Origin: Siphonodentalium dalli
Taxonomy: Eukaryota; Mollusca; Scaphopoda; Gadilida; Siphonodentaliidae
Assembly (NCBI GenBank): GCA_032622095.1
Contig: CP136064.1
Coordinates: 250,544,484 to 250,608,483, forward strand
Length of the DNA stretch: 64,000 nucleotides
Direction of reading: 5' to 3'
The first letter of the stretch is position 1. The number at the start of each line of letters is the position of its first letter. The notes beneath the pieces were generated by a model that ran no database searches, had not been told where the DNA came from, and was given only the letters and a program-made list of their open reading frames with translations. The position numbers were made by a program, and so were the translations under genes. Shown here one piece after another: positions 24,330-35,605 of the stretch.

Positions 24330-24470
24330 TTTCTGGGGGGGGGGGGGGGGGGGGCAAATGGTCAGTGGAAAAAAACTGCAGTTTTTGCTGTTTGGGGGGG
24401 GGGGAGGTACCCAAACCGAAGAAAACAGTTTTTTCCACCCTGTGTCTGCCCCCCCCCCCCCTGTTCTGAC
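24330..24470. repeat. Poly-G / poly-C tract repeat
   Basis: A G run of about 20 at 24337, a second near 24393 and a C run near 24450, joined by GTGGAAAAAAACTGCAG-like spacers. Same family as 23700-23830 and 222-790. Confidence 0.7.
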
Positions 24471-24493
24471 GTTTTTTAAAGAGCTTCTGTGAT

Positions 24494-25560
24494 TCAAAAC
24501 CAGGTTTTCTCGAAAGAGGGTAATTTCATTTGGCATTGTGCCAACAACTTCTCATGTAAATATCTAGATTGTAGTTCTGATAGAAAGGACTTTAGTGAAA
24601 ACAAATCAGGATTAAATTTAGTTTTATATATGTATAGTTTTATCAGTGGCCAAAACAGTTTCGTCATAGAGTTATCGCCCATCGACAGGGATGCAAGAAT
24701 TGCAATCTTTCTTGTGGCTTCCAAGGCGATACAATTTGATATGCACCAAACAGTAACATCATTTATAAAGTTTTTAACATGTGGACACAGGTGGACAGTC
24801 CCAAAAAATATGGGATATATCTTCAGATGTTGTGCCGCAGCGATTACATAAATCATTTTGTTCCAAGTTGACCATTTTAAGAAATTTCTTTGTGGAAAGT
24901 ATTCTATGATTAATTCTATATAGTAGCCACCACAGTTTCGTGTCAGGCGTCGTGGTGAAAGCAAGACGGTTGTAGTTTTCCCATTGAATGTCATTATCCT
25001 CAAATTCCGCCTGCATTTTGTATGGGATTTTGGTACGATATTAATTGAATTTAAATTTGTTTAGAAGTCCTGTCCACCATGAGTATTGGTTGAGCTTTTG
25101 TGTCATAGCTATTATTTGTTGCTGGATGCTGTTCATTGTTATACAATATGTACGTATATGATAACATTCGAATAAGGGTTGTTCTGTGTGTAATATTCCA
25201 TGTCTTTGGATACAGTCATTTACATATATAACTCCTCTTTTTCGCCATGAAAAAAAATTAATGGTGGACCGCCAAGTTTTATATCTGGGTTGTTCCAAAT
25301 GGTGCCTGCAATCGAGCTTGTTTTTATTTTGTTCTAACATATTTGCAAAAGCCAATAGAACATCATGCCAGAAAGGATTTTTAACGACATTAGCTTTGTT
25401 TTTTAGAAAAGCATGGTTGATTATCAGAAATAGGTGGTCTTTGATGATAGGAAGGTCGGTTAGGGGTATCCATTTTGAACTTTTCAATAGCAATCGTCTC
25501 ACCCAAGTTATTTTCATTGACATGTGGAAATTTTGTACATTTTGCTTGATATTCTTATGA
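24494..25560 (-). mobile_element. LINE 3' fragment, L1/Tx1-like, degenerate
   Basis: On the minus strand the frames give, in order, MKITWVRRLLLKSSKWIP (near 25515), NPFWHDVLLAF, WRKRGVIYVNDCI (near 25240), KLWWLLYRINHRIL (near 24930), DLCNRCGTTSEDISHIFWDC (near 24830) and IKLYIYKTKFNPDLFSL (near 24640). This is the usual order of the region after the reverse transcriptase in L1/Tx1-type elements, including the CxxC...HxxxxC knuckle. At least two frame changes separate the blocks and the catalytic domain is missing. It parallels the copy at 50321-51890 without being nearly identical. Confidence 0.85.
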
Positions 25561-26520
25561 AGAAAATTATAACTTGCAAAAGCAGCAGTACTGTCATTTG
25601 ATAAAATGTAGCAGGTATATCATTTAAAACATGGACATTTTGACCATGGTCCATGTCATATATATGAATCGTATAGTTTTCAACAGAAGCACGTTTTCAT
25701 AAATCCAGGTAAAAACTGCATCGAATTTCAATAAAGAATTTATCTTGCTCTATATCATGACAAATCTTGAATAAACATATCCTCATCTTCATTGTGTATA
25801 TAATCTGAACAATTATTAAGATAAGATAAAAAAGATGGATTTTAATAAAGTTGAGCGTTGAAAATATTATTTCTTTTTGTTTGTCCATATTGGTACCAAG
25901 AACTGCAACAAAAATTAATAATTGCGAACAACACTACAATCACCAAATAACTTAGTAACTTGGCTCTATTGGAGAAGGCTTTATCTGCGTCATTTTGTTT
26001 TAGTTATATTTTTAATTGCATGATATAATATCATAATCATATATATTACAATGAAGAATATAGCAGCCAAATTAGTTCAGCCCAATGAAAACAAATGTTG
26101 GTATGCAGGCCAGTCCACTCAAACTTGGAACAATCAACTGGAAATAGGCCACAGTATTAGATATACCTGGTCAGCTGGGGTTTTGGCTATGGACCTATGA
26201 CATCAAACTCATTTCAAGTATTACTGATCAGCCGGCTTGGCATGACACTTCTTAAATATGTAGAACATTATTATGGGTGGTTGTCTTTCTGTATGAAATC
26301 AATTGTTTAAATTCTTGATTCAAGAAAATTGAGTCTCTTCTCATAATCTGCTGATATCATGGATATATGTATTTATTATATACTTGCCCATGAATTATAT
26401 GGTTTTAGCAGTGAGATATAAGTGATATCCCACTAGTGAGATATAAGTGATATCCCATTGGTGAAATTTCTGATGTATTGACATTCATTGGGGGCCATAT
26501 GCAAGTAACTAAAGTATATA
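25561..26520. other. No recognisable feature
   Basis: AT-rich. A short direct repeat of AGTGAGATATAAGTGATATC occurs twice at about 26411-26458. No gene signal. Confidence 0.4.
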
Positions 26521-26690
26521 ATAAACAGAATATCCACACTTTTCAGTGGATATGGGTTAAATCTCATTCGCGATGACAAAACATTTGAATTTCCACTCGT
26601 GGCTAAAGCCACTCGTGGAAATTCAATGTTTTGTCATCACTCATGAGATTTAACCCATATCCGCTGAAAAAGTGTGGATATCCTCTATGA
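26521..26690. repeat. Fold-back hairpin 5 (variable-stem class)
   Basis: Arms pair from AGAATATCCACACTTTTCAG to GTGTGGATATCCTCTAT, with GGGTTAAATCTCAT and GATGACAAAACATT complements. The tip is CCACTCGTGGCTAAAGCC plus complement. Confidence 0.9.
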
Positions 26691-26844
26691 ACTGCACTTT
26701 TGAAAAAGAAGTGATATCTTACATAAGTTCTTGGTACCTTAACAGCAAACGTTTACATATGTTCATGCCATAAAAGGTTAGTAAATGGGGTTTTAATTTC
26801 CAGCAAGTTGACAGTTGTTAAATGGTGTGTCATAATAATCGCTT

Positions 26845-27062
26845 GTACAGTAATGCCCAAAGTTATTGACCACTTAACCACAGCAGAATTATGGGTAATT
26901 TTTCAGGATTTAGTCGGAAATATGGCTTGTTGCCATTCATCTGAAAGCTCTCGTCGAGAGCTTTCCGATGAATGGCAACAAGCCATATTTCCGACTAAAT
27001 CCTGAAAAATTACCCATAATTCTGCTGTGGTTAAGTGGTCAATTACTTTGGGCATTACTGTA
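26845..27062. mobile_element. Palindromic Tc1/mariner-like MITE (copy 2)
   Basis: Ends TACAGTAATGCCCAAAG and its complement; near-perfect palindrome of about 218 bases, better preserved than copy 1 at 5681-5894. TA target duplication. Confidence 0.9.
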
Positions 27063-27188
27063 CCAAAATTCAAAAAGAAATTCCAGACAGATTTTGAGAA
27101 AATCCATTTTGAAATATCAGGAAATTTTTGGGATATCCTTCATGTACGAATACACGAAACTATGCACCACCCTCCATTCTCCATTTGT

Positions 27189-27270
27189 GTTAGGGCTAGG
27201 GTTAGGGCTAGGGTTAGGGTTAGAGCTATGGTTAGGGCTATGGTTAGGGTTAGAGTTAGGGTTAGTGTAT
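27189..27270. repeat. Interstitial telomere-like repeat
   Basis: About 12 imperfect GGTTAG/GGCTAG/GAGTTAG units (GGGTTAGGGTTAGAGC and similar) on the plus strand, i.e. degenerate TTAGGG repeats inside an intron. Confidence 0.85.
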
Positions 27271-27356
27271 TCTTACATAAAGGACATACCAACTGTTGGC
27301 AAAACGTGCGTCTAACCGTTAATAGATGAGTTTATCAATGTGTGTAATATAGTTAC

Positions 27357-27599
27357 CATAGAGACACTTTGGGAAATACAGCGTTCCTGTGTGGTCGATG
27401 GGATTGCATATTGTGTTTTGTCCTTGTTGGAAATATCCATCATATGGGAGATTGTAGGTGTAACAATAATACCCATCCCAGTAGTATGCACCACACCAAC
27501 TCGTACAATACGAACGACATGTGGAAATAGAAGTTACTCCGTTATAAGTCGATGTTGCCGCAGCTGTAGGAATGCAATTCGCCATGGACAGACATGATG
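27357..27599 (-). CDS. PAN/apple-like cysteine-rich exon of the lectin gene
   Basis: An 81-codon exon, phase 1 at both sides, so it can be duplicated or skipped without shifting the frame. The acceptor is TTTATTACAG and the donor CTATG/GTAACT. It carries SCLSMANCIPTA, TSISTCRSYCTSWCGAYYW, GYYCYTYN and a closing FPKCLY. The spacing C-x3-C-x3-C with a later CYxY fits the PAN/apple fold better than WSC, but both are possible. PAN modules bind proteins or sugars outside the cell. Upstream it joins 31903-32129 and downstream 15455-15725 with matching phases. A truncated duplicate is at 28095-28181. Confidence 0.78.
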
Positions 27600-28094
27600 C
27601 TGTAATAAACAAAGTCGAGAGGTTTAAGATTATCCGATTAAATCTAATTTAAAAGTGGGAACATTTATAGATTGTTCAGACCATTTTAAGAAAATATGTT
27701 AAAAGAAAAAAATGGGTTACAATAACAACAATTCAGAATAAATATAATGGGCATTGACATAAATGGGCCTTTTTCAAAAATAGTCAGGTGCATTTGTGAA
27801 CAAAAATTCCAAACCCGGAACTAATTGCAACAGAATTGTTTTTGCTGGAATATAAGCACATAAACACTCCATAAGCAACATACACAAAATCATCAAAAAT
27901 CAGAAAAAGGGAAATTGGTAAATTTCGTGAATAAATTTGGGAAAATCTGGTCAAATCATCAATTTGTGGATTTTTATGGATGTACAAATGTATACATAAA
28001 AATAAAATTTCACAAGTCCTACAAACATTATGTCTATTTTGTCGACCCCAATGTCCTAATCCACAACAGAAAACCATTCCCAGATTCGTTAATC

Positions 28095-28181
28095 TACAGG
28101 TGGACAAAGAAGTTACTCCGGGGATAGTCGATGTTGCCGCAGCTGTCGGAATGCAATTCTCCATGGACAGACATGATGCTT
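28095..28181 (-). pseudogene. Truncated duplicate of the PAN-like exon
   Basis: The minus strand repeats the first 28 or so codons of exon 27357-27599 (SCLSMENCIPTAAATST, then GVTSLSTCR) and then loses similarity. Intronic sequence upstream is also shared: 27602-27720 resembles 28182-28199 continued at 29046-29140. Two MITEs (28200-28567 and 28568-29046) interrupt the duplicate, so the duplication came first. Confidence 0.82.
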
Positions 28182-28199
28182 TAATACACAAAGTCGAGA

Positions 28200-28567
28200 G
28201 GCACGGATGGCCTTCGCGGTGGGTATATTGATATTAAAATAGTCACATCCGTTAAAACAGCCATAAAAAGAAAGAATATATACACTAATTGTGTTCTTAT
28301 ACCAATCATATATATCGCGTAAATAGTATGTTATAGTCAAGTTAGTACGCTTTATTGTGTAAACAAAAGCCAAAAATGTAACAGAAAATGGCTTTTACGT
28401 AACACAGCGTACGAACTTGACAATAACATACTATTTTCGCGATATTTATGATTGGTATAAGAATAAACTATGTCTGTATTTAATATTCTTTCTGTTTATG
28501 GCAGTTTTAACTGGTGTGACTATTTTAACAGCATACCCACAGCTAGGCCCATGAGGCCATCCGTGCC
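28200..28567. mobile_element. TTAA MITE, GGCACGGATGGCC family (short copy)
   Basis: Ends GGCACGGATGGCC and GGCCATCCGTGCC. Interior contains the family motifs AATAGTATGTTATAGTCA and TGTAAACAAAAGC and folds on itself. Left TTAA appears lost; the right is at 28568. Confidence 0.75.
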
Positions 28568-29046
28568 TTAACTCTTGCAGTGTCAGGGGCCGATCTCATC
28601 GGCCCTAAGTTAAGGTATGTAAAATCGGCCCTAAAAAAAAAAAAAAATATATTATTTTTTTTAGATCCTTTTGGGTTGAATTTTGTTTGGTTATGTTTAA
28701 GCATGCCTTAGCAAATTTAAAAACAAACTGGATAAAACCTTAGGGGCATGTTATAACTCAAAACTATCACCAAGTATTCATAGTAATAATTTTGATGCCC
28801 ATGAAAAACGTAAGATTCCCTGGCAATAAACCTACAAAATAAGTCTATTAAATATAAGAAAAATTATTAAAATTGTAAAAAATTGTAAAAAATAATAACA
28901 AATGATGAAAAATTGTTAGGCCAATGCATTCTCTTATATATGCGAAGCGACCTATGGTCGACTCGCATATATAAGAGAATGCATTGACACAGGATATATT
29001 ATATATGGGTTGATGCAAAAATCGGACCTGGCACTCAAAGGGTTAA
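28568..29046. mobile_element. TTAA MITE, TTTGAGTGCCAGG family with one palindrome
   Basis: TTAA at 28568 and 29043; right end complement reads TTAACCCTTTGAGTGCCAGG. It carries a single 69-base palindrome (28920-28988), the module also found in pairs in the TTTACCCAACA family. Confidence 0.72.
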
Positions 29047-29242
29047 GATTAGATCTAATTTACTAATTTAAAGGTGGGAACATTTATGGATCGTTCAAAC
29101 CATTTTAAGAATATGTTAAAAGAAAAATATGTTAAATCTGGACTGTTGGGAACTCAGAAACGGAAAAAAAATAACGCAATTGTATATGTGCTGCTCATCT
29201 CGAATCGTGTGAGATATGTGTAATTAGACAGTTATATGGGAT

Positions 29243-29642
29243 TTAACCCTTTACCCAACAGAACGACCCTGTGCCAATGCATTCTCTTATATATGCGAGT
29301 CGACCATAGGTCGCTTCGCATATATAAGAGAATGCATTGGCTTAACACATTAAAAATTATAAAATTGTTAAAGAATGTAAGAAAAAATGGTAAAAAGTGT
29401 TAAAAAAAGATTTTTATTAGGCCAATGCATTCTCTTATGTATGCGAGGCGACCTATGGTCGACTCGCATATATAAGAGAATGCATTGGCACAGGGCATAA
29501 CTGTAACTATCACAATGTGGTCAAGGAGCCGGTTCCAATGATATCCATATTTGTATGGTTCTATTGAGACAGACCGAAGATATTTTAGACTGTTGAAGCT
29601 TTATTTGGCCGGCTTTGGCCGTTTTGTTGGGTAAAGGGTTAA
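29243..29642. mobile_element. TTAA MITE with paired palindromes (copy 2)
   Basis: TTAA at 29243 and 29639, ends TTTACCCAACA. Palindromes at 29273-29341 and 29421-29489 face opposite ways. About 400 bases, the same as copy 3. Confidence 0.88.
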
Positions 29643-29869
29643 CAGGGTGTTTTGATTCTGTGACTTTTGTATAGACGCAGAAACATGTTTACTTAGAGCA
29701 CTCTCAAGAATGTGACCGATCATCATTTAGTTTGATATTTGCAACATCAAACCTTTCAAAATCCACCGCTATAGAACAGTATTGGATATATCATAACAGT
29801 GATGGGTAAAATGTGCAGATCCTATAGTCCGTGTCTCAAAATAAGAGTCATAATATATAGTTTCCTCCG

Positions 29870-30150
29870 ATCAATGGCTCCGTGTTGTGAGGGGATTTCC
29901 ACCATAATATGGAAGCAGGGACGTGGCAAGGTGCTCAGTTATAGGAGAGGCTGATCATCCTATGATTTCAAACTGATCCGCCCTCTTATCATAACACATC
30001 GAGGCAGGGACGATTAAGGGTTCTGTTTGGTGAGGAGGTGTCACCATAATATCGAAACAGGGGCGTGATATATATGCTCTCAGAGGAGGGTGGTCATCCT
30101 ATAATTTCAAACTGATACGCCCTCTTATAACATATCGAGGCAGTGACACG
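29870..30150. repeat. Degenerate direct repeat of about 133 bases
   Basis: CATCCTATGATTTCAAACTG with CGCCCTCTTAT and ATCGAGGCAGGGAC occurs near 29957 and again near 30090, preceded each time by a CACCATAATAT block. Confidence 0.7.
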
Positions 30151-30417
30151 GCTATGTGGTGATTTGGTATCCATCCTATAATTTCCAAAGTGAACCCAAC
30201 CCCAAATGCATATGAATTACACATATCGATGGAATCGTATAACACGAGGCGAGTAGTTAACCCCGCAAATAACACTCACTATATGGACACGCCGTGTCAT
30301 GATATCAATCACCAACGTTTATGAGAGACGTGGTGACATATAGGGTTTGGTGGCGACTCATTTCATTGCACCCCTACATTGGGATTTGATTTTCCCAACT
30401 GGTACATCACATCCGTC

Positions 30418-31026
30418 CAGGGGCCTGTACTATAGATTTACAATTGCCGTGTTTGAACACGTGTAGAAGGTTATGTGGGGCACACAGAAGGTGTCGATTA
30501 CCATAGACCTCAACTCTTATTCTTACAGTGAAAAGGCGACTTCTTGCAACGCTTCGTTTACATGCATGGTGACCAATAAAATAATAGGTTTATTACATGT
30601 GACTTGATTGACCAATGAAAACAAATATTCCTCGGAGACACTCATTGATATGTTATCGCTAGTGCATGGGTAATCCGTGTTCAATTGTATTAGTGGTAAT
30701 CGGTATCCTTTAAATAATCGCTCAGTGATTACGCCGCAACCGTTCGTGAATTGTGTTATATGTCATCAATGGTTATCGTCTGTTCCAACAATTCAAGTTT
30801 TAAGATGTATTTCAATTTCTAGTTGTGTTGTCATGCAAAATTGCTGGAGTATTATATTGAATACCAATCTGATCATACCCAATCACCCATCGGTAATGCG
30901 CACACGGGTATAATCTACTCTATTACAACACATTGGTCTATTGCACTTCACGCCTCCCGTGTACCTCCCATAACCTTGTACACCTGTTCAAACACGTCAA
31001 TTGTAAATCTATAGTACAGGCCCCTG
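30418..31026. mobile_element. 609-base element with CAGGGGCCTGTACTATAG ends
   Basis: Terminal inverted repeats of about 60 bases starting CAGGGGCCTGTACTATAG at both sides, with the AACACGTGTAGAAGGTTATG region conserved. CAGGGG resembles hAT ends, but I found no 8-base target duplication. No transposase. Confidence 0.8.
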
Positions 31027-31506
31027 GGGAGGAACAAAATCCACTGCATGGTCCGACCATACATGCATGTGTGAGAAAATATTGAGATATGAACCTGCAA
31101 ATTGCAAATACTAACATCTAGTGGTCTAACTCAGTCAAATTCACCCCCTCCGATTTGGTTTTCTAAAATTGATTTTGTTAGCAGTTTTTGACTGACCAGG
31201 AGAAAAGTTTTAAATCTGAACATGAAACAATAAATTCTAGCTTCTGAACTGGCATTATAAGCTTTCCAAGTGTTGGCAATTTCCAACCAGCATGCATGAC
31301 ATCCCGGCCTAGGATTGGAAAATTTCTAAATGATCACCATTTCAATCCATACTTTTGAACAAAGTAGGAAAATATGCAAATATTGATCTAAAACCAACTC
31401 ATTTCCCACTAATAAATTGTTTGAAAATCAAATATACATGCAGCTTGTTTGTTTGAGAGATTCGTTTGCACATTCCACGCAAAACCTTCGCTTTCGTGTT
31501 GTTAAA

Positions 31507-31596
31507 TATAGAATATACGCATAGTGTTTCTGAATAACAAATATAATCCACGAGTGGATTAAATTTGTTATTCAGAGAAACTATGCGTATATTTTG
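31507..31596. repeat. Fold-back hairpin 6 (variable-stem class)
   Basis: Arms ATATACGCATAGTGTTTCTG and complement; tip ATCCACGAGTGGAT. It is followed by a two-unit tandem repeat at 31597-31770 (about 85 bases; TGCCACGATCTTTACAATGC in both). Confidence 0.85.
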
Positions 31597-31770
31597 TTTA
31601 TGCCACGATCTTTACAATGCGATGGACAAACACTTTTCCGTTCAAATTGTATGGAGAAAGTTTAATCCACTCTGCGAAGTTTATGCCACGATCTTTACAA
31701 TGCGATGGATAAACACTTTTCCGTTCAAATTGTATGGAGAAATTTTAATCCACTCGGCGAAGTTTAATCA
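31597..31770. repeat. Two-unit 85-base tandem repeat
   Basis: Units share TGCCACGATCTTTACAATGC, CACTTTTCCGTTCAAATTG and TATGGAGAAA with few differences. They abut hairpin 6. Confidence 0.8.
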
Positions 31771-31902
31771 ACAGGACTGGTGTTGATTAAATGTAAAATT
31801 TAAACAGATGGCTTTATTTATATAGTAAGATAGGCGATCGTGGTATAAATATTAATATCCAGTTGATATGGTGAGTGTTTAGTCACCCCGGTATATACTT
31901 AC

Positions 31903-32129
31903 GTGGTCTTCCCTCGCACCAGTAGCCGAGCATTAAGCCGCAGTCTTTGGTGTAGTATCTGAGCGGTCCGGGATTTCGTAATTCTATGGCCACGCAATTT
32001 TCAGCTCCAATGTTGTCTGGCTCATTTGGCGCCCAGCGCGAATCTGTGAGACTCATAACGTCCACTTTCCTTTGCTGCCAGATGAAGGATGAGCCGGTAT
32101 ACTTCAAGTTAATCCAAAGCATTGTGGCA
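31903..32129 (-). CDS. C-type lectin domain 1, second-half exon
   Basis: Acceptor CTACCTTTTAG, entry in phase 2 completing serine with exon 36070-36283; donor CCAC/GTAAGT in phase 1, matching exon 27357-27599. The translation reads ATMLWINLKYTGSSFIWQQ, RWAPNEPDNIGAENCVAIEL, YYTKDCGLMLGYWCEG. Three conserved cysteines and the WxxNEPxN region mark a C-type lectin domain. The calcium motif is EPD rather than EPN, and WND is replaced by YYTKDC, so classical sugar binding is doubtful. Domain boundaries match exon 11409-11644, its paralog. Confidence 0.9.
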
Positions 32130-33011
32130 CTAAAAGGTAGAGATTTGTTTGTTGTAATCAGGCGATGGCATCTAACAAATTGCGCCATCTTATGGTGTAT
32201 ATTGATTGACAAGCGTATCTTCCCCTGTCGTATGAGATGAATAAATGTGAATAAAAACGTACTCGGTGTTTGCGTACTTTAATAGAATAAATATGATTAG
32301 AAGCTTACTAGGTATTTGCGTACTTGAACCATGTAACGAAGTTCGACAATTTTGGCCTGATGTTTTATTGTGCAAGTTATTTCATGCACTATTCAGACCT
32401 CTATTTCAATAGAAATTAGAACACATAGCAAAGAAAAGATACATGCCAGCCGAAACAAATCAGTGGCGTCCGCCAAGGGAAGGTGCTAAGTAATCTTTTT
32501 TTATTTATACATAAATTGCATGAGCGAGAAGCTGAATGAATGTGCAGTGGGGTGCATGATTGTTATGACTTTAGTTATGCAGATAACATGATTGTGTCTT
32601 TTGTCTCCATCGCTGATGGGACTTCATCGTTTATTATCTATTTGGTGTAAACAATATTTATTCCCAATACAAAACAAGATGAATATTTTACAAAAATTCT
32701 AATGGATGATTATGGGTGATTGGAAAGGGATGAGACAATAAGCCTATTGTGGCTTTTTTGTAACTCCTCTCCCAGATCGCTTAAACTTTCCGAACTACAT
32801 AAGGTCGTTCGGGCGTGTCAGACGGGAATTTTTTCTGGTTTGTACTTTAAATAACTTATTGGTGATTCTGATATAGATACGGAAGCGTATTCGGGACATG
32901 GTAGAAAACAAATAAAGTCAAAATTTTAACTTTTTATCTCGAAATTTTGACTTTCAAACTCAAAATTTTGAGCTCCATGAATTCCGTTCCCAGTTGCCTA
33001 TTCTCCTAAAA
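32130..33011. other. No recognisable feature
   Basis: Intron of the lectin gene; AT-rich with no clear repeats apart from GAAATTTTGACTTT-type short repetition near 32920-32970. Confidence 0.4.
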
Positions 33012-33560
33012 TTGCACTTTTGTTACTGAATCGGCTGCGTAGCCAGAGCCATGGTGACCACCCGGGAATCCTTTTGTATTTTCGTGCGGTGCCACCCAGC
33101 GGGCATTTATAGGAAAGTCACGCGACCATGCAGCCCCTTCCACATTTTCGAAAATTGGGCTGAAGTCGTGCATGGGGTGTCAAAATAGCACTTTTCGTTA
33201 CTAAATCGGCTGCGTAGCCAGAGCCATGGTGGCCACCCGGGAATCCTTGTATTTTCGTGCGGTGCCGCCCAGCGGGCATCTATAGGAAAGGGACGCGGCC
33301 ATACAGCCCCTTCCAATTTTTCGAAAATTGGGCTGAAGTCGTGCATGGAGTTCAAAATTGCACTTTTTGTTCCCAGTTCCCTATTCTCAGATAATATTTC
33401 ATTTATCATTTTTGTGACCAGAACCATGGCGGGAATCCTTGCATTTTCGTGTGGTGCCACCCAGCGGGCATCTATTGGACAGGGACGCGACTATATAGCC
33501 CCTTCTACATTTTCGAAAATTGGGCTCAAGTCGTGCATGGGGTGTCAAAATAGCACGTTT
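33012..33560. repeat. Three-unit tandem repeat of about 175-195 bases
   Basis: Each unit holds CCAGAGCCATGGTG (third: CCAGAACCATGGCG), GGAATCCTTGTATTTTCGTG, GGTGCCACCCAGCGGGCAT and TTTCGAAAATTGGGCT with TCGTGCATGG. Units begin about 33012, 33187 and 33355. Frames across it on the minus strand repeat accordingly and are not taken as a gene. Confidence 0.88.
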
Positions 33561-34622
33561 TGTCAAATGGACGTGGTTTAGATATGACAAAAGTGGCGCC
33601 GTTAAAGTCATGCATGAGGATGGCAAAGCTTATACAAATATATTTAGCAATAATTTCCACCAAATTCATACACGTTCTTCTCTAATTATACGATGAATTA
33701 AATCACATTTGGTGTCGTTTGGGTCACGGATGGCGAGATGATATGCACTATCATTGATAAGATTGCTATTCGCCGATATCCACCTGTAATATATATATAG
33801 TCACCCAGGCCATTTCCATATCGTTTAAGGAGTTTTTGGCGTTCAAATTTCACAATCTCAACACATTGTGACACAATTAAGTCACTTGAACAATTATATC
33901 TTCTCAACTGTCATATTTATATGGGGATAGGAATCAGGGCATTCACATAATGAGCTAGCAAAAACAGATACACAGTCGAATCATTAAAAGTATATTTATC
34001 ATTCTGTTTTAGAGATACATATATTCTTGTAAACTGAGAGACCTCGAACTGTCAGATGATTAGAATGGCTCATGTATATATTATAACACAATATTGGTCT
34101 GTTCCATTCTATACAGTTTCCACACAAAAAAGTTACAATTTGTCAAGAAATATGGAAATGTATCGAAGGCCTGTTCAAAAATAGTGGTCACAGTGTGCAG
34201 ACAACTATATTTTCTTCTGAATTAAAAGAAAACGCAGACAGTAGCACACGGCTTTTCATGATCCTCCAATACTGACATCTGACAAGGGTATATCTGCCCG
34301 ATACAGCAGATTTTTTAGAACAGACTCATCAACTAACATAAACAACTCAAAATCTCGCTCTGTGTCAGGCACATGTAGCTAATACATGCACAGCCACAGT
34401 TTTTTTTAAACTGGGAATATTTAGCCAATATATAGCACCATGAACAGAGGAGCACCTGGACATTTCTTTAAAACATCTGTATCTTCATGGAGATATGATA
34501 GCCAGGTGTCATCAAAATCTTTGTCTAACCCACTATATTGATTGATACATCTCTATATGTAAAACCCAATTGTCGTCTTTTATTTTTGCAAACTAATGTG
34601 TTTATGATGTCCATGTATCATG
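33561..34622. other. No recognisable feature
   Basis: AT-rich intron sequence; no exon or repeat recognised. Confidence 0.4.
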
Positions 34623-34639
34623 TTATACCGTCTGAAGTA

Positions 34640-34920
34640 TACGCAGTTGTAAATAAATAAATACTTCTTTATTGGTGGAACGGATTAATCGCGATGAACG
34701 TATATTCCATGACTGTGTACGAATCATGTTTTGTGATGCATTACTTATATTCCATGACTGTGTAAGACTCATGTTTTGTGATGCTATTTGAATATACAAT
34801 TTATGAGAATACGTGTAACACTTTGAACAAGAGTATTCTCTATTCCCAACAAATATCAACAGCATGCAGATGGTTTCACATCACTTTAACATGGGCAACG
34901 CCGGGTAACCCTGCTAGTAT
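34640..34920. repeat. Interspersed element with CAACGCCGGGTAACCC end
   Basis: A 50-base direct duplication (ATATTCCATGACTGTGTA and CATGTTTTGTGATGC twice at 34705-34785) is followed by GGGCAACGCCGGGTAACCC and CTAGTATAC. The latter is a widespread repeat terminus, comparable to the end at 22455. Confidence 0.5.
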
Positions 34921-34962
34921 ACAATATATTTGCATCTACCTGTAATTCCAAATTGATTTTAT

Positions 34963-35362
34963 TTAACCCTTTACCCAACAAATTGGCCAAAACCGGCCAA
35001 ATAAAGCTTCAACAGCCTAAAATATCTTCGGTCTGTCTCAATAGAACCATACAAATATGGATATCATTGGAACCGACTCCTTGACCACATTGTGATAGTT
35101 ACAGTTATGCCCTGTGCCAATGCATGTTCTTATATATGCGAGTCGACCATAGGTCGCCTCGCATATATAAGAGAATGCATTGGCCTAAAAAAAATCTTTT
35201 TTTAACACTTTTTACCATTTTTTCTTACATTCTTTAACAATTTTATAATTTTTAATGTGTTAAGACAATGCATTCTCTTATATATGCTAGGCGACCTATG
35301 GTCGACTCGCATATATAAGAGAATGCATTGGCACAGGGCCGTTCTGTTGGGTAAAGGGTTAA
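34963..35362. mobile_element. TTAA MITE with paired palindromes (copy 3)
   Basis: TTAA at 34963 and 35359; ends TTTACCCAACA. Palindromes at 35116-35184 and 35264-35332, opposite orientation. Left subterminal part is complementary to the right part of copy 2. Confidence 0.88.
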
Positions 35363-35605
35363 TTATTCTTGTTGCAAAAACGTTGTTATACACATTCTGC
35401 TCGCCAGTAGCGGAAGTTCGTCTAAGTTTAACAAGTCTCTGTATCCTGTTATGCTAATAAAATATGCTTAAATGGGAGTGGAATCGTTCCAAGCACTCAG
35501 CCTCCACTACGCTAAGGCACACCGTTGTGACGGCGGAAGCGTTACGTCGTGGAGTTTGACGGAACAGTGAGCGGAGTGTCTGAGCCAGGTACGAGACTAA
35601 AGGGG

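Noticed and set aside
26968-27329. 115- and 100-codon frames with Leu-Gly or Arg-Val repeats
   Set aside because: Produced by the palindromic MITE and the telomere-like tract.
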